From assembly GCA_945903465.1 (NCBI GenBank), contig CAMDOF010000060.1:1-39000 (forward strand): DNA of 39,000 nucleotides, written 5' to 3'. Made by a program: the position numbers and the translations under genes. Each line of letters starts with the position of its first letter. Position 1 is the first letter of the stretch. Shown here one piece after another: positions 7,929 to 16,509 of this stretch. This DNA is from Opitutus sp. GAS368. Its GTDB lineage: Bacteria > Verrucomicrobiota > Verrucomicrobiia > Opitutales > Opitutaceae. The notes beneath the pieces were generated by a model. It saw only the letters and a list, made by a program, of their open reading frames with translations, was not told the origin of the DNA and did not search any database.

Positions 7929-9215
7929 ATGTTCGGTTTTTTCGCTTCGCAGGAAAAGAAAATGCGCGAAAATGCGGCCAATTGGCTCGAACTCGCTGAC
8001 AAGGTTTATCAGTATCGCCGAGATGTGCTGACAGAGTCGCAGGTGACGGAACTACGGGCGCGCATGACGGATTTGCAGGCGGAACTTAAGGCGCGAGCCG
8101 GCGCGGAGAAAATAAAGCTCGGCATCGAGCGGCTGGAGGAGGTTTTGAAACGGACCGGCGGGGCAATTTATCCAAAGAGCGCCTTGATCGAAAACGTCGA
8201 ATTTTTTCTGGTGGCGGCGATCGTAATCTTGGGGATTCGGACCTACTTTGTACAACCGTTTAAGATCCCGACCAACTCGATGTGGCCGACTTACAACGGG
8301 ATGACTCCGGAGGTCTTCAAGTCCAAGGAAGCGGAGCCAAGTGCCCCGGCACTCGCGGCGCGCCTCGCCGTTTTTGGCGCTTGGCCGCATCGGTTGGATG
8401 CGCCAGATGACGGCGAGATTTTAGTACCGGTGGGAGGTGAATCGCGCGGAATTATTCATTGCAAAGTCGTGACCGGGAGGTCGTGGCTGGTAATTCCGAC
8501 ACAGTTGCGCGAGTACACGATAGTCGTCGGCCAGAAAACGGTGACGACACGCGTGCCGATGGACTTTGATTTTGATTGGGCGATCTACGACGCGTTTTTT
8601 GCACGCGCCGGAGCTTATTCACTTCAAAAACTGGATGCGGAAATCCGCCGAAAAGTGCAGGCGGGGGAATTTGAACGGAGGATCGTCGATGGCCAGGAAC
8701 TGCCATGCGTGCGGACGGGGAAAAAAGTCCGGTCCGGCGAGCGGGTGCTCTCATTTGACGAATTGACGGGCGACCAATTATTCGTGGACCGTTTCAGTTA
8801 TCATTTTTTCCAGCCGTCGGTGGGTAACGGTTTCGTTTTTCGGACGGGAAATATTCCGGATATCGTTCGGCAATATGGCGACCAATATTACATTAAACGG
8901 CTCGTGGGCATTCCGGGAGACCATCTGGAAATCAAGGAATCTGCGTTGATCCGGAACGGCCAGCCGATTGAAGGATCGAAGGCGTTCGACGGGAACGCGA
9001 AACGGGTGGACCGCTACACGGGCTACGTAGCGATGGGATTGCTGAAGCCAGGTGACCGGATTACGGTACCCGCTGACCGATATTTTGCTTTGGGCGATAA
9101 TTCCTCGAATAGTCAAGATGGTCGTTATTGGGGATACGTGCCGGGGAAGGACGTCGTCGGACGGCCATTTTTGGTATATTTTCCCTTCACCCGCCACTGG
9201 GGTGCCGCCCAATAA
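7929..9215 (+). CDS. lepB: Signal peptidase I, enlarged form
   Basis: Signal peptidase I cleaves signal peptides of secreted proteins at the outer face of the inner membrane by a Ser/Lys dyad. A charged, probably coiled-coil N-terminal region (about residues 1-85) precedes one membrane segment (about 91-108). The catalytic Ser117 is in IPTNSMWPT and the general-base Lys323 in YIKRLVGIPGDHLE. The C-terminal box ALGDNSSNSQDGRYWG is intact. At 428 residues it is longer than the E. coli enzyme (about 324): there is an N-terminal extension and about 200 residues between Ser and Lys, where small bacterial enzymes have far fewer. I chose the ATG at 7929 because upstream codons overlap lepA. All catalytic boxes are intact, so it should be active. 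Confidence 0.95.
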   Translation: MFGFFASQEKKMRENAANWLELADKVYQYRRDVLTESQVTELRARMTDLQAELKARAGAEKIKLGIERLEEVLKRTGGAIYPKSALIENVEFFLVAAIVILGIRTYFVQPFKIPTNSMWPTYNGMTPEVFKSKEAEPSAPALAARLAVFGAWPHRLDAPDDGEILVPVGGESRGIIHCKVVTGRSWLVIPTQLREYTIVVGQKTVTTRVPMDFDFDWAIYDAFFARAGAYSLQKLDAEIRRKVQAGEFERRIVDGQELPCVRTGKKVRSGERVLSFDELTGDQLFVDRFSYHFFQPSVGNGFVFRTGNIPDIVRQYGDQYYIKRLVGIPGDHLEIKESALIRNGQPIEGSKAFDGNAKRVDRYTGYVAMGLLKPGDRITVPADRYFALGDNSSNSQDGRYWGYVPGKDVVGRPFLVYFPFTRHWGAAQ

Positions 9216-9311
9216 GCGGTCCCCTCTCGGTCGGGGTCCGATTCGTGCACAATGATGATTATGTTAAGTTGATGAATGGGTCGGAATCTCGCTCTGCAGC
9301 GGCACTCTAGC

Positions 9312-10907
9312 ATGGCCAAAAAAACACCTAAAACCCCTCAGGTCGATTCCCCTGCTCCAGATCTATTTAACTGGTTGGACCATCGTGGAGTGGGCGTTTT
9401 GCTCCATCCCACCGCATTGCCGAGCCGTTATGGGGTCGGTGCCTTTGACCAATCGGCCGATTCATTTTTGCAGTTTCTGGCTGATAGCGGGATCAACTAT
9501 TGGCAAGTTTGTCCGCTTGGCCCGACGGGTTATGGGGACTCTCCCTACCAATGTTTTTCCTCATTCGCGGGCAACCCCAACCTCATCGATCCCGACGCGC
9601 TGGTGGCGTCCGGATTATTAACCGCCCCGGCCTTACTCCCCCTCCGATCCCTTAACCGAGATCAGGTTGACTTTGGTGCGCTTTACGAACGGAAGCGTCC
9701 GCTGCTTTTCGCGACCCATGCGGCCTGGCGGCGAAATCCGCAACTGCGCTTGCCTTATGGCGATTTCGCGGAATTTCGCAAGAAGCAGGCGACGTGGCTT
9801 GACGGCTATGCCTATTTTTCGGCGTTAAAGGATCATTTCTCTGGTCGACCGTGGTGGGAATGGCCCGAAGGCGTACGCTCGCTCGCAGCAGCCCAGGCCT
9901 CGCCGCTCCGCGATCAACTCGCTGTGCGCATCGAGGCATACGAATTCATCCAGTACCTTTTTTTCGGGCAATGGGCCCGATTGCGCAGCCGGGCGGCGGC
10001 GCTCGGGGTGCAGATCATCGGCGATACGCCCATCTTCACCGCTGACGATAGCGCCGATGTATGGGCGAGTCCTCACCTGTTTCAGCTCGATCGCGAGACG
10101 CGGCGGCCTGTCGCCGTGGCGGGCGTACCACCCGATTACTTTTCGGCTGACGGCCAACTCTGGGGAAATCCGCTTTACGACTGGCCCGCTCACGCTGCGG
10201 AGGGTTACCGCTGGTGGATCGCGCGACTTCAAGCAAGTTTCGAGTTTTGCGATATTGTCCGCATCGACCATTTTCGCGGCTTTGAAGCCTTTTGGTCGGT
10301 GCCCGCGGGTGCGCTCACCGCACGGAGCGGCCGATGGGTCGCCGGACCAGGTCTGGATTTTTTCCGAGCAGTCCGGGCCGCCCTGCCGCGAGCAAAGCTG
10401 ATTGCAGAAGATCTCGGATTATTAACGCCGGCCACGATTGCGCTCCGCGAAGCGACTGGGCTGCCAGGTATGGCGGTGCTCCAGTTCGCTTTCGGAGGCG
10501 AGTCGGAGAACCTCTATCTCCCGCATAACCTTCAAGCCAACAGCGTCGTGTATTCAGGCACGCATGACAACGATACCACTCGCGGATGGTATGCAACAGC
10601 CGATGAGAAAACTCGGGATCACGTCCGGCGTTACCTCCGTGTCAGCGGCCATGAAATGGGCTGGGATTTCGTCCGCTCCGCTTATCAGTCGGTGGCCAAT
10701 CTTGCCGTGATCCCCCTCCAGGATTTATTGGGCTTGGGCTCGGAGGCTCGGTTCAATACGCCGGGCAAAGGCCAAGGCAACTGGAGTTGGCGCTACCACG
10801 AGGAGCAACTGCAGAGTCTTCGCGATAATTCCGGTGTCTATTTACGGGAATTGGCCGCGCTTTACGGACGAGGTCCTGTGGTCAGGGCCCCAATAAAAAC
10901 GACTTGA
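9312..10907 (+). CDS. malQ: 4-alpha-glucanotransferase (amylomaltase)
   Basis: MalQ (GH77) transfers alpha-1,4-glucan segments in maltodextrin and glycogen metabolism. The N-terminal GVLLHPTALPSRYGVG and QVCPLGPTGYGDSPYQ segments are classic for the family. The nucleophile Asp is in VRIDHFRGFE, the acid/base Glu in LIAEDLG and the third carboxylate in YSGTHDNDTTRGW. The length of 531 residues is normal. I chose the ATG at 9312 (MAKKTPK). Its last 26 bases overlap the 3' end of the convergent OleB-like gene, so the two transcripts are antisense at their ends. No other maltodextrin genes are in the window. Confidence 0.95.
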   Translation: MAKKTPKTPQVDSPAPDLFNWLDHRGVGVLLHPTALPSRYGVGAFDQSADSFLQFLADSGINYWQVCPLGPTGYGDSPYQCFSSFAGNPNLIDPDALVASGLLTAPALLPLRSLNRDQVDFGALYERKRPLLFATHAAWRRNPQLRLPYGDFAEFRKKQATWLDGYAYFSALKDHFSGRPWWEWPEGVRSLAAAQASPLRDQLAVRIEAYEFIQYLFFGQWARLRSRAAALGVQIIGDTPIFTADDSADVWASPHLFQLDRETRRPVAVAGVPPDYFSADGQLWGNPLYDWPAHAAEGYRWWIARLQASFEFCDIVRIDHFRGFEAFWSVPAGALTARSGRWVAGPGLDFFRAVRAALPRAKLIAEDLGLLTPATIALREATGLPGMAVLQFAFGGESENLYLPHNLQANSVVYSGTHDNDTTRGWYATADEKTRDHVRRYLRVSGHEMGWDFVRSAYQSVANLAVIPLQDLLGLGSEARFNTPGKGQGNWSWRYHEEQLQSLRDNSGVYLRELAALYGRGPVVRAPIKTT

Positions 10908-11775
10908 GGCGAGGCAAGATCTCATCCCTCGCGTCATCGAGGACATAGTGACCGGCGTCAGCGAGGCGGTGGACTTGGGCCCCTGGGAAGATCTCCTGCC
11001 ATCGTTGGAGAAAAAGATTATTGAAACAGAAGTCGCGTTCACCCCAGGCGATGAGGATGGCATTTCGGCGGAATTGAGCCAGCCCCGCCTCGACCCGGTC
11101 AAGAGCGGGACGGCTCGGATGTGCGCGCGCCATGGGGATATCACGTACAAAGGCGTCGACGGCGACGCGGTGAGCCCACGAATCGTAGGGCCAGAGGTAG
11201 CCGCGTTGTTCATCTGGGCTGAGCGATCGCCGATGCATGGCCATCCAAGTCGCCGGCCACGCGAACCCATTAAGCGCGCGGACGAGGACCGGGCCGATCA
11301 AAGGGGTGCGGCAAAGGGCAATTCGCAAAGGAATACGATCAAGCGCAAAAGCTCCTGTATTCAATATTACGATACGACCAATTTTTTCCGGCCGCCGGGC
11401 TGCCCAGCCGAAGCCGATCGCCCCGCCCCAGTCGTGCACGACGAGATGAACTTTTTTTAATCCGAGCGATTCGACCAGTGCGTCGAGGTCGTTGATGCGT
11501 GACTCGAGTGAGTAATCGTAATTGGCCGGTTTTTCGGAGGCACCCATGCCAACGTGATCCGGGGCGATACAACGGGCCTGAGGCGCCAGCGTTTGGACGA
11601 GGTGTCGATAATAGTAAGACCACGTGGGATTACCGTGGACCATGAGCACGGCCTCGGCGGTGCGCGGACCTTCGTCGAGAAAACTCATCTCGGCGCCACT
11701 CCGGGTGCGGACAATTTGCGGCGTGAACGGATATTCGCGCGCCAGCCAATCGGGTATCGGGGGCCGCGTTACCAT
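10882..11775 (-). CDS. OleB-like alpha/beta hydrolase (haloalkane dehalogenase fold)
   Basis: This 297-residue alpha/beta hydrolase carries the haloalkane-dehalogenase signatures HGNPTWSYYYRHL (oxyanion region) and VHDWGGAIGFGWA with an Asp nucleophile (Asp115), plus an acid in WGERDF and a late His in ADAGHY. Segments such as APDHVGMGASEKP and DYSLESRINDLDAL fit OleB better than catabolic dehalogenases. OleB proteins decarboxylate beta-lactones to cis-olefins in head-to-head hydrocarbon synthesis. The chosen start (11775) overlaps the stop of the OleA-like gene by seven bases, strong support for a functional pair. It is the last gene of the lipid operon and overlaps malQ tail to tail. A true haloalkane dehalogenase is the alternative, but the adjacent OleA-like gene argues against it. 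Confidence 0.8.
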   Translation of the reverse strand: MVTRPPIPDWLAREYPFTPQIVRTRSGAEMSFLDEGPRTAEAVLMVHGNPTWSYYYRHLVQTLAPQARCIAPDHVGMGASEKPANYDYSLESRINDLDALVESLGLKKVHLVVHDWGGAIGFGWAARRPEKIGRIVILNTGAFALDRIPLRIALCRTPLIGPVLVRALNGFAWPATWMAMHRRSLSPDEQRGYLWPYDSWAHRVAVDAFVRDIPMARAHPSRPALDRVEAGLAQFRRNAILIAWGERDFCFNNLFLQRWQEIFPGAQVHRLADAGHYVLDDARDEILPRLKSFLLGP

Positions 11776-12794
11776 TCGAGGGCGAGCATCAAGCAATTAA
11801 GACCGCTCCCGATACCGAGTAGGGCGACACGGTTACCCTCTTGAATGGCACCAGCGTCAACGGCGTCGGCTAACGTCGCGGGCAACGCCACCGAGCCGGT
11901 GTTGCCGAGCGTGGCGAAGGTCGAGTGATCTTTGGCCAGATCTAAGCCGAGGGTCTCGTACAGTTTTCGCCGATGAACACTGCCGACTTGGTGGCAAATG
12001 TAGCGGTCAAAGCCCGGCCCCTGTTCGGCGGTAAATAGAGCCCAGGCCTCGCGCGCGAGGTTCACTCCGGCGAGGAGAAGCTGTTCCGAGTCGGTCTGCA
12101 TGGCGAGAGCCTCCGCGCCGTGAGTGTCACCTTGGCAGAGATCGCTATGCTGGGTGGCGGCCCGGGCCACGCCGCCGAGCAAGCGGTGGGCACGCCCGCG
12201 AACCAAAGACTCATGGCACACGACCGCGCCGACGGCCCCCGAGCCGATGGTGAGATTAGCGAAGTAAGGCTTGATCTCGTTACGGTTGAGGTTGCCTCCA
12301 AGGAGAGTGCGCAGGGTCTGTTCGACGAGCGGGCGGCTGTTCTCGCCAGCAACTATCAGCGCGCAGCGGATTTGGCCTGATTCAATCAAACCAGCCGCCA
12401 CGGTCAGAGCATTTAAAAATCCGAGACATGCGTTGGATATATCAAAAATTTGCGCGCTGGCGGGCAGGCCGATCTGCCGATGAGCGAAAGCGGCGGTGGC
12501 TGGTTCGAGCATATCGCGGCTGACGGCGGCGTGAATGAAGAGTTCGATTTGATCGGCCCGCACCGCCGACTTGGCGAGAGCCGCGCGGCCGGCCAAGGCG
12601 CTTGCGGTGGAAGGACGGGTGCCGACCGGCCATACGCGACGCTCGCGAATGCCGGTCATCAGCTCGAGTCGGCCGGTGGGCAGATGGAGCCGTTCGTAGA
12701 GCGGGCGCAGCCGTTCTTCAACTTCGGAGGAAGTCCAAACCTCATCGGGCAGGCTGACGGCCAGCGCTTCAATGCAGACGTGGGCAAATTTCAT
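11769..12794 (-). CDS. OleA-like acyl-condensing enzyme (KAS III / thiolase superfamily)
   Basis: OleA joins two fatty acyl-CoA chains by a non-decarboxylative Claisen condensation. This 341-residue protein matches the Xanthomonas OleA layout I recall almost position for position: VSRDMLEPAT with Glu97 (the OleA catalytic base, absent from ordinary FabH), Cys123 in SNACLGFLNAL, His268 in YICHQVG, Asn298 in LGNTGS, and the C-terminal GIGSGLNCLM. Ordinary KAS III (FabH) is the alternative, but the Glu and the C terminus favour OleA. It starts six bases after the FabI-like gene and overlaps the OleB-like gene. OleC (beta-lactone synthetase) and OleD (reductase) are not in the window. Confidence 0.82.
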   Translation of the reverse strand: MKFAHVCIEALAVSLPDEVWTSSEVEERLRPLYERLHLPTGRLELMTGIRERRVWPVGTRPSTASALAGRAALAKSAVRADQIELFIHAAVSRDMLEPATAAFAHRQIGLPASAQIFDISNACLGFLNALTVAAGLIESGQIRCALIVAGENSRPLVEQTLRTLLGGNLNRNEIKPYFANLTIGSGAVGAVVCHESLVRGRAHRLLGGVARAATQHSDLCQGDTHGAEALAMQTDSEQLLLAGVNLAREAWALFTAEQGPGFDRYICHQVGSVHRRKLYETLGLDLAKDHSTFATLGNTGSVALPATLADAVDAGAIQEGNRVALLGIGSGLNCLMLALEW

Positions 12795-12800
12795 CCGGAG

Positions 12801-13613
12801 TTACGGGCTGGGCCGCATCGCCAGCCGGATAATTTCCTGATCGAAGTAATTGGCACCGAGGCCGGCATCGACGACCAGCGAGGTCCCGTTGAGACCGCTG
12901 CTCGCAGCGCTGAGCAGGAACGTCACCGCGTTGGCCACCTCCTGGGTTTCAAGATTTCTCTTTCGAAAGGTTAGTTTTTCAGCGTAGAGGTAGCTTTGGA
13001 CATAGCCCGGAATACCGGCGGAAGCGCTGGTTTTGAGAGGGCCGGAACCGACGGAGTTAAAACGAATGGCAGAATCAGCGCTGAATGATTTGGCGAGAAA
13101 GCGAATACACGATTCGAGGGCTGCTTTGATTGGACCCATATAGCCGTAGTTATCTGGGGTGACGAGCAGGGATGAGATTCCGATGGTCACCACAGAAGCG
13201 GTGGGCGCGAAGTGCGGCTTGAAGGCGCGTGCGATTTCGACGAGTGAAAATGCGGAAATGGTCGTCGCCTGCAGAAAATCGGCCCGCAGGGTTTCGTGAA
13301 ACGGTTTGAACCCCTCTCGATAATTGGCGAATGCGATCGAATGGACGAGACCGGCGATGGGCCCGTGGCCAGCCGCGGCAATTTCGCTGGCGAGACGAGT
13401 GACGGCTCCGTCAGTCTCGACATCGCAGAGAAAGACGGGGCGGGTTCCCAGCAGTGTTTCGAGCGATTTTTTCCGGGCGAGTGACCGCACGCTATAAATG
13501 ACCGTGGCCCCCTGCCCTTCGAGGGTCTGCGCGACAGACCAAGCCACACTCTTGCGGTTGGCGACGCCAAAAACCACGAAGACTTTACCGCTGAGTTGAA
13601 GGAAATCAGGCAT
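12801..13613 (-). CDS. FabI-like short-chain dehydrogenase, probable enoyl-ACP reductase
   Basis: The protein has the divergent Rossmann start of FabI enoyl reductases (VFVVFGVANRKSVAW, matching GVAS-K-SIAY) rather than the TGxxxGxG of FabG. It then has LVHSIAFAN (FabI: VHSIGFAP) and the Tyr-x6-Lys catalytic pair at Tyr156/Lys163 in NYGYMGPIKAALE, the same numbers as in E. coli FabI. The second FabI tyrosine (E. coli Tyr146) appears to be Ile146 here, so substrate handling may differ. I chose the ATG at 13613 (MPDFLQLSGK, 270 residues); a start at 13634 is possible. It sits between the dehydratase and the OleA-like gene with gaps of 42 and 6 bases, so it probably acts on ACP-bound intermediates of this operon. 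Confidence 0.82.
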   Translation of the reverse strand: MPDFLQLSGKVFVVFGVANRKSVAWSVAQTLEGQGATVIYSVRSLARKKSLETLLGTRPVFLCDVETDGAVTRLASEIAAAGHGPIAGLVHSIAFANYREGFKPFHETLRADFLQATTISAFSLVEIARAFKPHFAPTASVVTIGISSLLVTPDNYGYMGPIKAALESCIRFLAKSFSADSAIRFNSVGSGPLKTSASAGIPGYVQSYLYAEKLTFRKRNLETQEVANAVTFLLSAASSGLNGTSLVVDAGLGANYFDQEIIRLAMRPSP

Positions 13614-13655
13614 GAGTGGCCGCGCGCCTAACACGAGCCCTGTGACGGGCGGGAG

Positions 13656-14117
13656 CTAGCCTGCAGCATCAGATTTGGCGGCCTCGGGAGATTTCCAGAT
13701 CACGGTGAAATCAACGTTCAAGATGCGGGTGCCATCCGGTTTTTTAAGGTGGCCGCTAAGCAGGGTGAAACCGCTCAAGGCATCCTTTTCTTTGACTTCG
13801 ATAATCACGGTATCACCTGGATAAACCGGATGCCGGAAGCGGACTTCGCTGATTTTCGCGATCAGCGGCACGCCAGCGCCTGGCGGAGCCCCCGCGGCGA
13901 GCGCCTTCAGCGCCATAAAACAGGCCGCGGCTTGAAAGACCGACTCGCAGAGCAGCACGCCCGGCGTGATGGGGGCACTAGGGTAATGTCCTTGGTAAAA
14001 ATCTTCGTCAGCTCGCCAGGTGCGCTGGGCGATAAGGCTACCCGCCGAGTGGCTGACAATTTCGTCGACGAAAAGAAACGGCGGACGATGGGGAATGAGA
14101 TCGGTAACTTGGCTCAT
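13656..14117 (-). CDS. FabZ-like hotdog 3-hydroxyacyl-ACP dehydratase
   Basis: This 153-residue single-hotdog protein shows the FabZ features DLIPHRPPFLFVDEI and GHYPSAPITPGVLLCES. The catalytic His44 and Glu58 are in the expected places. FabZ-type enzymes dehydrate 3-hydroxyacyl-ACP to trans-2-enoyl-ACP. It lies six bases after the CrtI-like gene and 42 bases before the FabI-like gene, inside the lipid operon, so it is probably a pathway-specific paralogue rather than the housekeeping FabZ, which is often next to lpxD/lpxC/lpxA. Co-location with a ketosynthase and an ACP supports action on a carrier-bound chain. The substrate chain length cannot be read by eye. Confidence 0.88.
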   Translation of the reverse strand: MSQVTDLIPHRPPFLFVDEIVSHSAGSLIAQRTWRADEDFYQGHYPSAPITPGVLLCESVFQAAACFMALKALAAGAPPGAGVPLIAKISEVRFRHPVYPGDTVIIEVKEKDALSGFTLLSGHLKKPDGTRILNVDFTVIWKSPEAAKSDAAG

Positions 14118-14123
14118 GAATGA

Positions 14124-15584
14124 TTACGCGGCGTTCGCGGCAGTGGCGGCGGCCCGCTTTTGGATGAACAAAGCCTTGTCGATTCGGTTGGCGATAATGA
14201 CGCCGTAATTGATGGTGCCTAACCAGCCCGACATAATAATACCCACTGACCCCGCATGGTAGAGGCCGTTAAGGTTGTCGGGGAGCTCCATCGACACCTT
14301 CAATCCTTCGAACTTGGTGCCAAATGACGTTCCGCTGAAATGGGTCGTATAACGCTCAATCGTGCGGGGTGTGGCCGCCTCCGTCCAATCGATTTTGGCT
14401 CGGACTCCGGGGATATATTTCTCGAGGGCGACGAGCGATTCTTCGATGAGCCGCTGCTTTTCTCGGGCATAATCCTCTTCATTAAGATTTTGCCAGTCAC
14501 CGTACTGACCATTGAGCGAAACGACAACTGTGTAGCGCTGATCACCGGGTCGCGTGTCGGGGTAATAGACGGAAAACGTACGGCTAGTGGTATGAAAAGC
14601 GGTCAGTTCGGTGCTGCTGAAACTGGGGTTTTCGGAAGTAAAGACAAGGTCGCCAATGTGGGGAATGGACTCGCCCTTGCGTATGCCGAGATAAACTTGG
14701 CAGGAACTCGAATTAATCCTCACGGCGCGGGCGGCGGCGAGGTAGGCGGGGGGAAAGCTTTCCTCCCCGGCGAGCCGGAAGATCGTATTTTTAATATTAG
14801 CGTTGGAAAGAACCGCCTTCGCGCGGATGACCCGCCCGTTGCCGGCGATAATCCCACAGGCCACTTTTTGGCCGCCGCGTTCTTCGACGAGAATTTTCTG
14901 CACAAGAACTTTTTTGCGGACCTCAACGCCATTTTTCTTCAGCTCAGCGATCATTTTTTCAATCAACACATCAGAACCGCCGCGAAACGTGTACACACCT
15001 GCGCCCATGAAGTTTGAAAAAACAATTCCGTAAGTGATCGCGGGATCATCGAGGGTGGAACCGTTGGCGTAGGCGATCGGTTCCATCAGTAAGCGCTTAA
15101 CATCATCTCGCCCAGGAAAGAATCGCTCGAGCATCTCACCGGTGGTCTCCGGATTATTGTCGTAGAAGTTCATCGACCTGAGGTGGTCATAGAAGCTCTC
15201 GACGTGGGCGCGGTCCAAACGGAAATTTTCGACGAGCACGCGAGTGTAGTCCTCGCGGGTGAACGTCGTCCAGACGTCCATCTGCGGGTTCACAAAGCGG
15301 ATATCTTTGAGCGGAACAATCGCGTCGGAGATCTCTTTCGTCCAGTACTTGCGGCAAGATTTGACCATCCCGACCGGAAAGCCATGCAAAGAAATATCGA
15401 AGATATGCCCGCCCTTGCGGGTGAACCAAGTGGCCAAACCGCCGAACTGGTAATGATGTTCGAGCAGCAAAACGCGGTGGCCGGACTTCGCGAGCACATT
15501 GGCCCCGGTTAGCCCCCCTAAGCCACTGCCAATGACGATGACATCGTACTCATCGTCGACGCCTTTGAGCCAGTCGTAAGCCAT
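14124..15584 (-). CDS. CrtI-like FAD-dependent oxidoreductase (desaturase family), copy 1
   Basis: This 486-residue flavoprotein belongs to the phytoene desaturase/carotenoid isomerase superfamily. It has a Rossmann FAD motif ([20 protein letters not shown], residues 15-34), a Glu for ribose binding in [11 protein letters not shown], a middle [13 protein letters not shown] segment, and a C-terminal FAD-contact segment with [19 protein letters not shown]. Relatives desaturate, saturate or isomerise polyprenyl chains. No phytoene synthase or other carotenoid gene is nearby; the neighbours are fatty-acid-type enzymes, so the likely substrate is an acyl or polyene chain, which is inference. It precedes the dehydratase gene by six bases and follows the isomerase-like gene after 38. 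It is clearly diverged from copy 2. Confidence 0.85.
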   Translation of the reverse strand: MAYDWLKGVDDEYDVIVIGSGLGGLTGANVLAKSGHRVLLLEHHYQFGGLATWFTRKGGHIFDISLHGFPVGMVKSCRKYWTKEISDAIVPLKDIRFVNPQMDVWTTFTREDYTRVLVENFRLDRAHVESFYDHLRSMNFYDNNPETTGEMLERFFPGRDDVKRLLMEPIAYANGSTLDDPAITYGIVFSNFMGAGVYTFRGGSDVLIEKMIAELKKNGVEVRKKVLVQKILVEERGGQKVACGIIAGNGRVIRAKAVLSNANIKNTIFRLAGEESFPPAYLAAARAVRINSSSCQVYLGIRKGESIPHIGDLVFTSENPSFSSTELTAFHTTSRTFSVYYPDTRPGDQRYTVVVSLNGQYGDWQNLNEEDYAREKQRLIEESLVALEKYIPGVRAKIDWTEAATPRTIERYTTHFSGTSFGTKFEGLKVSMELPDNLNGLYHAGSVGIIMSGWLGTINYGVIIANRIDKALFIQKRAAATAANAA

Positions 15585-15622
15585 AAAAGGTGATCGTTGC
15601 CCGGCGGTTTGGCGACGAGAGG

Positions 15623-16480
15623 CTAAAGCTTCAAGGCCTGCAAATATTTGAAACTATCAGGAATACATTGCAACGGAGTCGGCGTTTCATCTTCGAGAAA
15701 ATAGTGCTGCACGCCAATTTTTTGAGCAGCGCGGAGAATTTCGGGCCATTTGATTTGACCTTGGCCGATGGTGACTTTCGCCGTGGGTGGGGTCCCGCCG
15801 GTGTGCACGCCGGTGGCGAGATCTTTGAGCATATCTTTGATGTGGATGGTCGACCAGCGGTTGGGATACTTTTCGAGAAGTTTCGCGGGGTCTTGGCCTG
15901 CATAGTAAACCCAGTAAACATCCATCTGGAAAGTGACGAGGTCGGCCTTGGTTTCGCGTACGAGCAGGTCAAAGACAGTTTCGCCCTTGCCATTGGCGGT
16001 GGGGCGAAACTCCAAGCCATGGGGATGATAACCGAAGCGGAGGCCGGCGGCACGACAAGCGGCCCCCCATTCATTGAATTTCGCGGCGGTCGCGTGGGCC
16101 AGCTCCTCCGTGAACATCCGGTCTTTGCCGACGGGTGGGAACGGAACGACGACGAATTTTAGACCCAAGACTTTGGCATCACGAATCACGGCCGCCACGT
16201 CTTTCTCAAACAAGTTGTACCCGAAATGCCCGCTGACGGGAACAAACCCGCGGGAGCTGAGTTCAATTTTAAATTGCTCCGGGGTAAGACTACCCGTTCC
16301 GGCGACCTCGACCTCTTTGACGTTGTAGGTTTTCGCAATGTCAAGGGCTCCGGTGGTGCTGTCCTTGGTCTGTGCGCGAAGGCTGTAAAGCTGGAGCCCG
16401 AGATGCTCGCGGAAATCAGCGGCCGCCAGAGAAACGACGGCAGCAAATGGAAATAAGACGAACCTGAGGAAGTTTTTCAT
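15623..16480 (-). CDS. Exported sugar phosphate isomerase/epimerase-like TIM-barrel protein
   Basis: A signal peptide is clear (residues 1-21, [20 protein letters not shown], cleaved near AAAD). The 285-residue protein then follows the xylose-isomerase-like TIM-barrel pattern: LGLQLYSLR, a VEVAGTG strand end, [32 protein letters not shown] and HIKDM, with acidic and His residues typical of the metal site. Exported members are frequent in Verrucomicrobia, Planctomycetes and Bacteroidetes, and most have no proven reaction. It lies between the two CrtI-like genes, same strand, with gaps of 29 and 38 bases, although an exported sugar enzyme has no obvious place in a lipid pathway. It may be a passenger or a lyase acting on a glycosylated product. 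Confidence 0.85.
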   Translation of the reverse strand: MKNFLRFVLFPFAAVVSLAAADFREHLGLQLYSLRAQTKDSTTGALDIAKTYNVKEVEVAGTGSLTPEQFKIELSSRGFVPVSGHFGYNLFEKDVAAVIRDAKVLGLKFVVVPFPPVGKDRMFTEELAHATAAKFNEWGAACRAAGLRFGYHPHGLEFRPTANGKGETVFDLLVRETKADLVTFQMDVYWVYYAGQDPAKLLEKYPNRWSTIHIKDMLKDLATGVHTGGTPPTAKVTIGQGQIKWPEILRAAQKIGVQHYFLEDETPTPLQCIPDSFKYLQALKL

Positions 16481-16509
16481 GGGTTTGCGTTTCTAGTTTC
16501 GAAACAAAT

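Noticed and set aside
10882..11775. Catabolic haloalkane dehalogenase
   Set aside because: The HDWGG motif allows it, but the OleB-like segments and overlap with an OleA-like gene make hydrocarbon or lipid metabolism more likely.
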